From contig NZ_LWCS01000048.1 of NCBI RefSeq assembly GCF_001650495.1, positions 1 through 40,321 of the forward strand: a DNA stretch of 40,321 nt, read 5' to 3'. The notes below the pieces were generated by a model. That model made no database searches. It was given only the letters and a program-made list of their open reading frames with translations, and was not told where the DNA came from. This stretch comes from Mycolicibacterium iranicum. GTDB lineage: Bacteria > Actinomycetota > Actinomycetes > Mycobacteriales > Mycobacteriaceae. Every line of letters begins with the position of its first letter. Position 1 is the first letter of the stretch. This document shows positions 15,952 through 24,425 of the stretch, in pieces. A program made the position numbers and the translations under genes.

Positions 15952-17511
15952 ATGAACCCCAGCACCAGGCGCCTGAGCGCTCTGGCCTTCGCGGCGGTCA
16001 CCGTCGCGGCCAGCGGCTGCACCGTCGCCAACACCGGCAGCGGAGGTTACGACCCCAACACTCTGCGCATCGTGCTTCCGCAGGAGCCGCCCACGCTCGA
16101 GCCCTGCGAGGGTTCGCTGACCTCCACCGGCATCGTGACCCGTTCCAACATCACAGAGCCGCTGGCCGAGCGCGACTCCAACACCGGCGAGCTGCTGCCT
16201 CTGCTGGCTACCGGGTGGGAGCAGACCGCGCCGACCGAGTGGACCTTCACACTGCGCGACGGCGTGACGTTCTCCAACGGGGCACCGTTCACGTCGGCGG
16301 ACGCCGCCTTTTCGATCGACCGAGCCGTGAACTCCGATTTGCAGTGCAACGTCGACGGGTACGTCTTCGGCGACGAGGTGCTGAGCCTGCAGACACCCGA
16401 CGACCGCACCGTCGTCGTCGGCACCACCAAGCCTGATCCGATTCTGCCGCTGAGGATTTCGTTCGTAGAGATGGTGCCCGTCACCACCAGCATGACGGAG
16501 AAGGTCCGCGAGCCGATCGGCACCGGCCCCTATGCGATCGACCGCTGGGACTACGGCCAGAAACTCACGCTGGCACGTAACCCCACCTACTGGGGTCCCG
16601 CGCCGGCCTTTGCGAAGGCCGAATACCAGTGGCGCAGTGAGGGAAGCGTGCGCGCGGCGATGCTCACCAACGACGAGGTCGACATCGCCGTCGGCCTGGG
16701 CCCTGAAGACGGGGCAGGCGAACTCGGCGTCCCGTTCCAGAACAATGAGACCACCGCATTGCGCATCACCGGCACCGAAGCGCCGCTCAACGACATGCGC
16801 ATTCGGCAGGCGATCAACTACTCGGTCAACCGCACGGGAATCGTCAAGGCCATCTTCCGCGGCCTCGGTGAGCCCGCCGCCCAGCTGATCCCCGAAGGCG
16901 TCGTCGGCTACAACTCCGAACTCCAGCTGTGGCCGCACGACCCGGACAAAGCGCGCCAACTCGTCGACGAGGCACGCGCTGACGGAGTCCCCGTCGACCG
17001 GCAGATCCGCTTGATCGGACGCAACAGTCAGTTCCCCGGCGTCACCGAGACGGTCGAGGTGATCCAGAGCGAGCTCGCCAACGCGGGCCTGAACGTCAAG
17101 ATCGAGATGATGGACACCGCGGCGCAGCTGGAATATCAGCTGCAACCTTTCCCGGCCAACGCGGGACCGTTCATCGCACTGATCCAGCACGGCAACCAGG
17201 CCGGCGACGCCGCGTTCTCCGTCGATCAGTACATGAAGTCCGATGGTGCTCAGAGCGCCTTTGGCACAAGGGCTTTCGATGAACAGATCGATGCGGCCGG
17301 CGAACTCACCGGTGAGGCGCGCCAGCAGGCGTACGCCCAGATCTTCGCTGACGAACCGGAGAAGATCATGCAATTTGCCTACATCGCCCACATGCGCGGC
17401 ATCCTCGGCAAGGCCGCGCGCGTGGACTACGCCCCGAATCCGGCGACGGGCGACGAGATGCTGCTGGCCACCATGACACCGGCCTCCCCCGACCGCGCCG
17501 ATCAGTCCTGA
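15952..17511 (+). CDS. ABC transporter solute-binding lipoprotein, family 5 (DppA/OppA type)
   Basis: A 519-residue extracytoplasmic binding protein. The signal peptide ends in VAASGC, a lipobox with Cys23 for lipid attachment. The family-5 pattern follows: LPQEPPTLEPCEG, ITEPLAERDSNTGELLPLLA, WTFTLRDGVTFSNGAPFTSA and PLNDMRIRQAINYSVNRTGI. It would capture a substrate outside the membrane and hand it to the two permeases that follow. The ATG at 15952 is set by GGGAGG four bases upstream and by the signal peptide; an in-frame extension to 15841 overlaps the promoter. Family 5 mostly binds peptides, but gudD and the IclR gene in the same operon suggest an acid sugar or a conjugate of one. That inference is moderate. 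Confidence 0.9.
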   Translation: MNPSTRRLSALAFAAVTVAASGCTVANTGSGGYDPNTLRIVLPQEPPTLEPCEGSLTSTGIVTRSNITEPLAERDSNTGELLPLLATGWEQTAPTEWTFTLRDGVTFSNGAPFTSADAAFSIDRAVNSDLQCNVDGYVFGDEVLSLQTPDDRTVVVGTTKPDPILPLRISFVEMVPVTTSMTEKVREPIGTGPYAIDRWDYGQKLTLARNPTYWGPAPAFAKAEYQWRSEGSVRAAMLTNDEVDIAVGLGPEDGAGELGVPFQNNETTALRITGTEAPLNDMRIRQAINYSVNRTGIVKAIFRGLGEPAAQLIPEGVVGYNSELQLWPHDPDKARQLVDEARADGVPVDRQIRLIGRNSQFPGVTETVEVIQSELANAGLNVKIEMMDTAAQLEYQLQPFPANAGPFIALIQHGNQAGDAAFSVDQYMKSDGAQSAFGTRAFDEQIDAAGELTGEARQQAYAQIFADEPEKIMQFAYIAHMRGILGKAARVDYAPNPATGDEMLLATMTPASPDRADQS

Positions 17512-17538
17512 CTGAATACGTTATAGAAGGGCCAGCCC

Positions 17539-18468
17539 ATGTTCTCCTTCGTCCGGCGCCGGATGTATTCCAGCGCACTGCCGTTGCTCATCGTGCTCCT
17601 TGGTGTATTCTTGCTCGCCAGGCTCACCGGTGATCCGACCAACCTCTACCTGCCCGAGTCGGCGACGCCGGAACAGCGAGCTGACTTCGCCGCCGCCAAC
17701 GGTTTCAACGATCCGCTGATCACCCAGCTGTTCGACTACTTCAAGGGCGTCCTCCATCTCGACTTCGGAACCTCGCTGCGCACCGGCGAGTCCGCCGCCG
17801 ACATGGCATTGCGGGCCTTCCCCGCCACGCTGCAGCTCGCGATCACCACGATGCTGCTGGCCATCGTCGGTGCCGTCATCATCGGCTGCTGGGCCGCCTA
17901 CCGCCCCAACTCGCTGGCGGACCGCTTCTCGTCGCTGCTGTCCATGACCGCCGCGAGCATCCCCGACTTCTGGTTCGCCATCACCGGCGTATGGCTGTTC
18001 GCGGTACTGCTGGGCTGGCTGCCCACCTCGGGCACCGACGCGGGCACGCTGTCGTGGGTCCTGCCGATCGCCACACTGATGATCCGGCCGCTGGGTGTTC
18101 TGACCCAGGTTGTCCGAGGCGCCATGGTCTCCGCACTCTCGGCGCCCTACGTGCGACTGGCCCGCAGCAAAGGTGCCAGCGACTTCCGCGTCGTCAGCCA
18201 TCACGCACTGCGTAACGCCGCAGCCCCCGCTCTGACCGTCGCCGGCGACCTCGCGGTCGGGCTCATCAACGGCGCGGTCGTGGTCGAGGCCATCTTCGGC
18301 TGGCCCGGCATCGGCAAGCTGATGATCGACGCCATCCTGCAACGCGACTTCGCGGTGCTGCAGGCCGCAGTCCTACTCACCGCGGTCAGCATCTTCCTGC
18401 TCAACATCATCATCGACGCCTGCTACGCGCTGCTCGACGCGCGTGTCCGGGAACCCGCCAAGGTATAG
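17539..18468 (+). CDS. ABC transporter permease, DppB type
   Basis: A 309-residue inner-membrane permease with about six hydrophobic segments, starting with LPLLIVLLGVFLLARL and ending with TAVSIFLLNIIIDACYALL. The cytoplasmic EAA loop that docks the ATPase is YVRLARSKGASDFRV, followed by HHALRNAAAPALTV; VVVEAIFGWPGIGKLMIDAI is typical of DppB proteins. It forms a heterodimeric channel with the next permease. It starts 27 bases after the binding-protein gene, behind GAAGGG. Confidence 0.92.
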   Translation: MFSFVRRRMYSSALPLLIVLLGVFLLARLTGDPTNLYLPESATPEQRADFAAANGFNDPLITQLFDYFKGVLHLDFGTSLRTGESAADMALRAFPATLQLAITTMLLAIVGAVIIGCWAAYRPNSLADRFSSLLSMTAASIPDFWFAITGVWLFAVLLGWLPTSGTDAGTLSWVLPIATLMIRPLGVLTQVVRGAMVSALSAPYVRLARSKGASDFRVVSHHALRNAAAPALTVAGDLAVGLINGAVVVEAIFGWPGIGKLMIDAILQRDFAVLQAAVLLTAVSIFLLNIIIDACYALLDARVREPAKV

Positions 18469-18477
18469 GGGAAGACC

Positions 18478-19461
18478 ATGACTCAGATCGACCTCGTCCC
18501 GGTCAAGCCGACCACCGCGATCGTCGCTGAAGACGACGTCGCGACCAAGAAGCGTGGCGGATCCACGTGGTTCCGGCTGCTGGTCAACGACCGCGTCGCC
18601 GCCGCAGCCGCCTGCGTCCTCGGATTCGTCTTTCTGACAGCCATTTTCGGTCCAATGATGGTCGGCGACCTCGCGACCGAGATCGACCTCGACAACTCCA
18701 ACCAGGCACCGTTCACGATGGCGCACGGCTGGGCGAACTTCCTCGGCACCGACCCGCTGGGGCGCAGCATGCTGGCCCGTCTGATCGTCGCCTGCCAGAC
18801 CACGCTGTCGGTTGCGATCCCCGCCGTGGTCATCTCCGCCATTGTCGGCTCGGCGATCGGCATGTGGGCCGGCTACTACCGCGGCTGGCGGGAGACCCTC
18901 GCGATGCGCATCGCCGACGTGATCATGAGCTTCCCGTCGCTGCTGCTGGCTGTCGTCGTCCTCTATGTGTTTTCCCCCAGCGCCGCCAATATCGTTCTGG
19001 TACTGGCGATCACCCGCATCCCGGTGTACCTGCGCACCGCCCGCGCCGAGTCCGCCGAGCTGCAGAGCCGGGTGTTCGTCGACGCGGCCCGCACGTTCGG
19101 CGCGAGTGCCAACTCGATCATCTTCCGTCACGTCCTGCCGATCGTGCTGCCCACCCTGCTGACCGTCGCGACGCTGGACTTCTGCTACGTCATGCTCGCC
19201 GAGAGCTCGCTGAGCTTCCTGGGCATCGGCATCCAGCCGCCCGACGTCAGCTGGGGCCTGATGGTCTCGCAGGGCCGCACCTACCTGCACACCGCGTGGT
19301 GGCTGTCCTTCTTCCCCGGCCTGGCCATAGTCATCACCACGGTGTCGGCCACCATCCTCGCCGCGTGGGCGCGGATCGCCACCGACCCCGCGCAGCGGTG
19401 GCGCCTCACCGTTCCGCAGAAGCGGCTGTCCAAGTTCACCAAGACCGGAAAGGCTCTCTGA
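18478..19461 (+). CDS. ABC transporter permease, DppC type
   Basis: A 327-residue permease with the DppC plan. A cytoplasmic N-terminus precedes a first membrane helix (AAAACVLGFVFLTAIFG), then the periplasmic LGTDPLGRSMLARLI signature, and an EAA loop with DAARTFGASANSIIFRHVL. The C-terminal half has LAESSLSFLGIGIQPPDVSW and WWLSFFPGLAIVITTVSA. It pairs with the DppB-type permease, begins nine bases after it, and overlaps the first ATPase gene by one base (the A of its TGA is the A of the next ATG). Confidence 0.92.
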   Translation: MTQIDLVPVKPTTAIVAEDDVATKKRGGSTWFRLLVNDRVAAAAACVLGFVFLTAIFGPMMVGDLATEIDLDNSNQAPFTMAHGWANFLGTDPLGRSMLARLIVACQTTLSVAIPAVVISAIVGSAIGMWAGYYRGWRETLAMRIADVIMSFPSLLLAVVVLYVFSPSAANIVLVLAITRIPVYLRTARAESAELQSRVFVDAARTFGASANSIIFRHVLPIVLPTLLTVATLDFCYVMLAESSLSFLGIGIQPPDVSWGLMVSQGRTYLHTAWWLSFFPGLAIVITTVSATILAAWARIATDPAQRWRLTVPQKRLSKFTKTGKAL

Positions 19462-20531
19462 TGACTGCACTCGCCGATCATGACGTCCCTGTGAATTCAG
19501 TGGACGCCACGCCGGTGCTCGATGTCGACGGGCTGACCGTCGAGGTTCGCACCATCACCGGAACCCTGCGCGCCGTCAACGGCGTCTCGTTCCAAGCCCG
19601 TCGCGGTGAAACCCTGGCCCTTCTCGGGGAATCCGGCTGCGGCAAATCGATGACTGCCACCGCGCTGGTCGGACTGCTGGAGCCGGTGGCCGACATCGTC
19701 GGCGGCTCGGCCCGGCTCACCGGTCAGAAGGACTCGGTCGACTTGCTCAGCGCCGACCGAAAGAAGCGGCGCGAGATGGCGGGCACCGAGCTGGCGATCG
19801 TGTTCCAGGACGCGCTCACCGCGCTGAACCCCCTCTACACCGTCGGCACGCAGCTGGCCGAACCGTTCCGGATCCACCAGGGCCTCAGCGCCAAGGACGC
19901 CAAGCGCAAGGCCATCGACCTGATGGCCCGCGTCGGCATCCCCCAGCCCGAGACGCGCCTGAACTCCTACCCGCATCAGTTCTCCGGCGGCATGCGGCAG
20001 CGCCTGCTCATCGCGATGGCCGTCGCGTTGAACCCGAGCGTGCTGATCGCCGACGAACCCACCACCGCGCTGGATGTCACGGTGCAGGCGCAGATCATGG
20101 CGCTGCTGCGCGACCTGCGCACCGAGTACCACATGGCCGTCGTACTCATCACCCACGACCTGGCACTGGTTGCCGAGGAAGCCGACCGCGTGGCGATCAT
20201 GTACGCGGGCAACATCATCGAGACCGGTACCGTCGCTGAGGTTTTCGCCGACCCCAAGCACCCCTACACCAAGGGGTTGCTGAACTCCGTACCCGTCAAC
20301 GCTCGTCGCGGGGACGCACTGAAGTCGATCGGCGGCTCTCCCCCGGACCTGCACTCGATCCCCGAGGGCTGTGTGTACCAGGCGCGGTGCCCGCTGGCCG
20401 CCGACATCTGCCGCACCACCCGACCCGACCTGACCGACGTGAGCTCCGCCGGCAGCGGCCCAATCGCCGGCTCCGCCGGCAGCGATCGCACGGCCGCCTG
20501 CCACTTCCCGGAAGAGGTCTCCAATGTCTGA
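19461..20531 (+). CDS. ABC transporter ATP-binding protein, DppD type
   Basis: A 356-residue nucleotide-binding subunit with Walker A GESGCGKS (residues 56-63), the ABC signature FSGGMRQR (about 174-181), Walker B VLIADEPTTALD (about 194-205) and the switch His in LITHDLALV. The C-terminal oligopeptide/dipeptide extension has the cysteine-rich GCVYQARCPLA and a final Cys in ACHF, as in DppD/OppD. The Gly/Ser/Ala-rich insert just before the end is variable. It overlaps the second ATPase gene by eight bases. It hydrolyses ATP to drive import together with the DppF-type subunit. Confidence 0.92.
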   Translation: MTALADHDVPVNSVDATPVLDVDGLTVEVRTITGTLRAVNGVSFQARRGETLALLGESGCGKSMTATALVGLLEPVADIVGGSARLTGQKDSVDLLSADRKKRREMAGTELAIVFQDALTALNPLYTVGTQLAEPFRIHQGLSAKDAKRKAIDLMARVGIPQPETRLNSYPHQFSGGMRQRLLIAMAVALNPSVLIADEPTTALDVTVQAQIMALLRDLRTEYHMAVVLITHDLALVAEEADRVAIMYAGNIIETGTVAEVFADPKHPYTKGLLNSVPVNARRGDALKSIGGSPPDLHSIPEGCVYQARCPLAADICRTTRPDLTDVSSAGSGPIAGSAGSDRTAACHFPEEVSNV

Positions 20532-21540
20532 AGAGATGCCCGGCAACCTGCTCGAGGTCCGCGACATCCGCAAGAGCTTCCGAGTGCCGCATGCGGGAAA
20601 GAACAAGCTGTGTGCGCTCGACGGCGTCAGCCTCGACCTCAAGCGGGGCGAGACCCTGGGCCTGGTCGGTGAATCCGGCTGCGGCAAGTCCACCCTGGCA
20701 CGCACTTTGCTGATGCTGGAGCGGCCCGACGAGGGAACCGTCAACTTCGACGGCGTCGACCCGTTCAGCCTCAAGGGCTCCGATCTGCTCAAGTTCCGCA
20801 GTCGCGTGCAGATGGTGTTCCAGGATCCCTACGCCTCCCTGAACTCCCGCATGTCGGCGGCCGAGATCATCGCCGAGCCGTGGCGCAGCCACAAAGGCAT
20901 CGTCAAGAATCGTCAGGACCGCGACATGCGGGTGCGCGGTCTGCTCGACCTCGTCGGCCTCGGCGCCAAGGCGGCAAGCAAGTACCCGCAGGAGTTCTCC
21001 GGCGGACAGCGCCAACGCATCGGCATCGCCCGTGCTTTGGCCCTGAACCCCGACGTGATCATCTGCGACGAGCCGGTGTCGGCGCTCGACCTGTCGGTCC
21101 AGGCGCAGGTACTCAACCTGCTCAACGACCTGCAGGAGCAGCTGAACATCTCCTACATCTTCATCTCCCACGACCTGTCGGTGGTCCGCCACGTCGCCGA
21201 CCGCGTCGCGGTGATGTATCTCGGCCGCATCATCGAAAGTGGGCCCACCGAAGAGGTTTTCGCACGGTCCAACCATCCCTACACCGCCGCGCTGATGTCG
21301 GCGGCGCCCACGTTGGACAGCACGGCACGCAAGGAGCGCATCCTGCTCAAAGGCGAGGTGCCCTCGCCGATCAACCCGCCGTCGGGCTGCCGCTTCCGCA
21401 CCCGCTGCTGGAAGGCGACCGACATCTGCGCTACGACAACGCCCGCACCAGCCGTGGATCCCGAGTCCGCCGACCATACGGCGCTGTGCCATCACCCCAT
21501 GCTCACGGAGGGGAGTGGACGTGAAACCGTGGCGGTATGA
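20524..21540 (+). CDS. ABC transporter ATP-binding protein, DppF type
   Basis: A 338-residue partner ATPase with Walker A GESGCGKST (residues 49-57), the DppF-typical QMVFQDPYASLNSRM, signature FSGGQRQRIGIARAL and Walker B VIICDEPVSALDLSV. The C-terminal dipeptide-type extension has PPSGCRFRTRCWKA. ATG 20524 lies inside the end of the preceding gene. Its own stop overlaps the ATG of the TSUP gene (ATGA), which shows tight coupling of the transporter to the permease and regulator genes that follow. Confidence 0.92.
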   Translation: MSEEMPGNLLEVRDIRKSFRVPHAGKNKLCALDGVSLDLKRGETLGLVGESGCGKSTLARTLLMLERPDEGTVNFDGVDPFSLKGSDLLKFRSRVQMVFQDPYASLNSRMSAAEIIAEPWRSHKGIVKNRQDRDMRVRGLLDLVGLGAKAASKYPQEFSGGQRQRIGIARALALNPDVIICDEPVSALDLSVQAQVLNLLNDLQEQLNISYIFISHDLSVVRHVADRVAVMYLGRIIESGPTEEVFARSNHPYTAALMSAAPTLDSTARKERILLKGEVPSPINPPSGCRFRTRCWKATDICATTTPAPAVDPESADHTALCHHPMLTEGSGRETVAV

Positions 21541-22259
21541 GCGTCACAGCGTATTGCATTCTCGCAGTCGCGGTCTTGCTCGCCTCGGCATTGCAGTCCT
21601 CGATCGGATTCGGGATAGGGATGTTCGCAGCACCGATCGTGGCGCTGATCGAACCGGAGCTGATCCCGGGCACTCTGATCATGATCGCGACGCTCGTGAC
21701 ACTGATCGTCGTGGTGCGCGAACGCGAAGCCATCGATCTGCGCGGGACGGGGTGGGCGCTGCTCGGCCGCGTTCCGGGCACGATCGCCGGAGCACTTCTT
21801 CTGGCCTCGCTTCCCAAGCGCGGGGTGGCCATCATGCTGGCCGCAGTCGTTCTCGGCGGGGTGATACTGACCAGTGTCGGGTGGATCCCGGCAGCGAGGC
21901 GACGCAACGTGGTGCTCGCGGGAGCTGCGTCGGGAGTCCTCGGTACCGCGACGGCGATCGGCGGGCCGCCGATGGCGCTGGTCTGGCAGCGCAGCAGCGG
22001 CGCACAGCTGCGGGGCACGATGAGCGGCTTCTTCCTCATCGGCTCGCTCATGTCGCTGGTGATGCTGGGGTTCACCGGCGCCATCGACCAACGGACGTGG
22101 TGGGGTTTCGCCGTACTGGCTCCCGGGGCCGTCGTGGGCTATCTGCTGTCCAACGTGCTGAACAGACACCTGAACCCGAAACGACTGCGCTGGTTGGCGA
22201 TCGCGGTCTCGGCCGCAGGCGCGATCGTACTGATCGCCCGCGAGCTGCTGGCGTTCTGA
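21537..22259 (+). CDS. TauE/SafE (TSUP) family membrane permease
   Basis: A 240-residue integral membrane protein of the TSUP family, with about seven or eight hydrophobic segments. It begins with TAYCILAVAVLLASALQSSIGFGIG and contains the paired glycine-rich repeats LLGRVPGTIAGALLLASLP and AAASGVLGTATAIGGPPMAL. The family moves sulfonates, sulfite, sulfoacetate and other small organic anions. Its position between a complete ABC importer and the IclR-gudD genes suggests export or import of an organic acid connected with the same pathway. It overlaps the DppF-type gene by four bases and ends one base before the IclR gene. Confidence 0.85.
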   Translation: MSVTAYCILAVAVLLASALQSSIGFGIGMFAAPIVALIEPELIPGTLIMIATLVTLIVVVREREAIDLRGTGWALLGRVPGTIAGALLLASLPKRGVAIMLAAVVLGGVILTSVGWIPAARRRNVVLAGAASGVLGTATAIGGPPMALVWQRSSGAQLRGTMSGFFLIGSLMSLVMLGFTGAIDQRTWWGFAVLAPGAVVGYLLSNVLNRHLNPKRLRWLAIAVSAAGAIVLIARELLAF

Positions 22260-22260
22260 G

Positions 22261-23070
22261 GTGCGGACGGTGACCGAGCCCGAGATCTCCGTCCGCAAGG
22301 TCAAATCGGCGGTGCGCACCGTGGAGCTGCTGGAGTACCTTTCGGCGCGACAAGACGACCCGGCCCGGCTACGGGAGATCAGCGACGCGCTCGACATGCC
22401 TCGCAGCAGCGCCCACGCGCTGCTGCGCACTCTGGTGGCACAAGGCTGGGTGCGCAGCGACCCGTCCGGAACCCTGTACGGCATCGGCATTCGCGCGCTG
22501 CTGGTTGGCACCAGCTATCTCGACAGCGACCCCTACCTGCCGCTGATCACACCGTTTCTCGAAGAACTGCGCGCCGAACTCGATGAGACATTCCACCTCG
22601 GGCGTCTCGACGGCACCGACATCGTCTACCTCGCCACGCGGGAATCCAAGCAGTACGCGCGTCTGGCGAACCGCGTCGGCCGACGGCTGCCCGCCTACAC
22701 GACAGCGCTTGGTAAGGCACTGCTCGCCGAACGGTTCGAGACCCAGCGCGACGAGCACGTCCCGTCAGCCCTCAAAAGTTTGACACAGCACACCATTACC
22801 GACCGCATGCAGCTCGACCATGAACTGGACGAGGTGCGCGTGCGCGGGTACGCCTGCGACAACCAGGAGAACACCGTCGGTCTGCGCTGCTTCGCGGTAC
22901 CGCTGCGGTACTGCAAGCCGGCCCAGGACGCGATCAGCGCCTCGGTGCCCGTCGACCGGCTGACCTCGCAACGCGAACGCGACATCGTCGACGCGCTGCG
23001 CACCATGGGAGACAAAGTCTCTCGGGTGGTGCGCCCCTTGGCCAACGGCGACAGGTGGTTCGCGTCATGA
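22261..23070 (+). CDS. IclR-family transcriptional regulator
   Basis: A 269-residue IclR regulator. The N-terminal winged helix (about residues 15-75) has VRTVELLEYLSAR, LREISDALDMPRSSAHALLR and TLVAQGWVRSDPSGTLYGIG. The C-terminal effector domain has LDGTDIVYLATRES, RLPAYTTALGKALLAE and RVRGYACDNQENTVGLRCFAVPL. IclR proteins often respond to small organic acids or aromatic acids, and this one lies inside the operon it most likely controls. The GTG start at 22261 directly follows the TSUP stop. The gudD gene begins 16 bases after its end. Confidence 0.92.
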   Translation: MRTVTEPEISVRKVKSAVRTVELLEYLSARQDDPARLREISDALDMPRSSAHALLRTLVAQGWVRSDPSGTLYGIGIRALLVGTSYLDSDPYLPLITPFLEELRAELDETFHLGRLDGTDIVYLATRESKQYARLANRVGRRLPAYTTALGKALLAERFETQRDEHVPSALKSLTQHTITDRMQLDHELDEVRVRGYACDNQENTVGLRCFAVPLRYCKPAQDAISASVPVDRLTSQRERDIVDALRTMGDKVSRVVRPLANGDRWFAS

Positions 23071-23086
23071 CCGAAAGGAACACCCC

Positions 23087-24424
23087 GTGAAGACACCCAC
23101 AGTCACCGACGTGACCGTTGTTCCCGTTGCCGGGCACGACAGCATGCTTCTCAACCTGTCCGGGGCGCACGGCCCGTTCTTCACCCGCAACCTGGTGATC
23201 CTGCAGGACTCGGCCGGCAACACCGGTGTCGGCGAAGTGCCCGGAGGCGAATCCATCCGCAAGACACTCGAGGATGCCCGCGGCATCATCACCGGCCGCG
23301 GCATCGGCGATCATCACGCCGTCCTCAACGACGTCCGCCGCACCTTCGCCGACCGCGACGCCGGCGGACGCGGCGCGCAGACGTTCGACCTGCGGGTCGC
23401 CGTACACGCAGTCACCGCCATCGAGGCCGCGCTGCTCGACCTGCTGGGTCAGCACCTCGACGTCCCCGTGGCGGCGCTGCTGGGCGACGGACAACAGCGC
23501 AGCAGAGTACAGGCGCTGGGCTACCTGTTCTTCGTCGGCGACCGCGCCAAGACCGATCTCGCGTACCGCTCCCCCACCGATGAACCCGACGACGCCGACG
23601 AGTGGTTCAGGATCCGTCACCAGGAAGCCCTCACCCCTGACGCCGTGGTGCGTCTGGCCGAAGCCGCGCGCGCCCGGTACGGGTTCGTCGACTTCAAACT
23701 CAAGGGCGGAGTGCTGCCCGCACCCGACGAGGCCAAGGCCGTCATCGCCCTTGCCGATCGCTTCCCGGATGCTCGAATCACGCTGGACCCCAACGGCGGT
23801 TGGCTACTCGCCGATGCCGTCACCACCTGCCGTGAACTCAAGGACGTGCTGGCCTACGCCGAGGATCCGGTGGGGCCTGAGGGCGGCTTCTCCGGCCGCG
23901 AGGTGATGGCCGAGTTCAAGCGCGCCACCGGCCTGCCGACAGCGACCAACATGATCGCCACCGACTGGCGGGAGATGGGCCACGCCATCCGCACCAACGC
24001 CGTGGACATCCCGCTGGCCGATCCGCACTTCTGGACGATGGCGGGCTCGGTACGCGTTGCACAGCTCTGTGATGTGTGGGGCCTGACGTGGGGATCGCAC
24101 TCCAACAACCACTTCGACGTTTCGCTGGCGATGTTCACACACGTCGCCGCCGCCGCGCCCGGCGACATCACCGCGATCGACACGCACTGGATCTGGCAGG
24201 ACGGCCAGGCGATCACCAAGAACCCGTACCAGATCGTGGACGGGTACCTCACGGTGCCCGACGCGCCCGGTCTCGGCGTGCAGCTCGACCAAGCCGCCGT
24301 CGCCGCCGCCCACGAGCTGTACAAGCGCGAGGGTCTGGGCGGCCGTGACGATTCCATCGCCATGCAGTACCTGATCCCCGGCTGGACGTTCGACAGCAAG
24401 CGTCCTGCGCTGCACCGAGGCTGA
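23087..24424 (+). CDS. gudD: D-glucarate dehydratase
   Basis: A 445-residue enolase-superfamily enzyme that dehydrates D-glucarate (and L-idarate) to 5-keto-4-deoxy-D-glucarate. The length and motif spacing match Escherichia coli GudD (446 residues) with a one-residue offset. Lys204-x-Lys206 is in DFKLKGG, metal ligands are Asp234 (LDPNGGW), Glu259 (YAEDP) and Asn288 (TATNM), and the general-base His338 is in GSHSNNHFDVS, supported by Asp365 (AIDTHW). The diagnostic LGYLFFVGDRAKTDLAYR is at about 144-161. The GTG start has AAAGGA eight bases upstream. It is followed after one base by a 2-hydroxyacid dehydrogenase, and no garL or kdgD homologue is in the window, so later steps are encoded elsewhere. 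Confidence 0.95.
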   Translation: MKTPTVTDVTVVPVAGHDSMLLNLSGAHGPFFTRNLVILQDSAGNTGVGEVPGGESIRKTLEDARGIITGRGIGDHHAVLNDVRRTFADRDAGGRGAQTFDLRVAVHAVTAIEAALLDLLGQHLDVPVAALLGDGQQRSRVQALGYLFFVGDRAKTDLAYRSPTDEPDDADEWFRIRHQEALTPDAVVRLAEAARARYGFVDFKLKGGVLPAPDEAKAVIALADRFPDARITLDPNGGWLLADAVTTCRELKDVLAYAEDPVGPEGGFSGREVMAEFKRATGLPTATNMIATDWREMGHAIRTNAVDIPLADPHFWTMAGSVRVAQLCDVWGLTWGSHSNNHFDVSLAMFTHVAAAAPGDITAIDTHWIWQDGQAITKNPYQIVDGYLTVPDAPGLGVQLDQAAVAAAHELYKREGLGGRDDSIAMQYLIPGWTFDSKRPALHRG

Positions 24425-24425
24425 T

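Noticed and set aside
15703..17391. A 562-codon minus-strand frame opposite the binding-protein gene
   Set aside because: It is antisense to a clear family-5 binding protein and has no recognisable domain or ribosome binding site.
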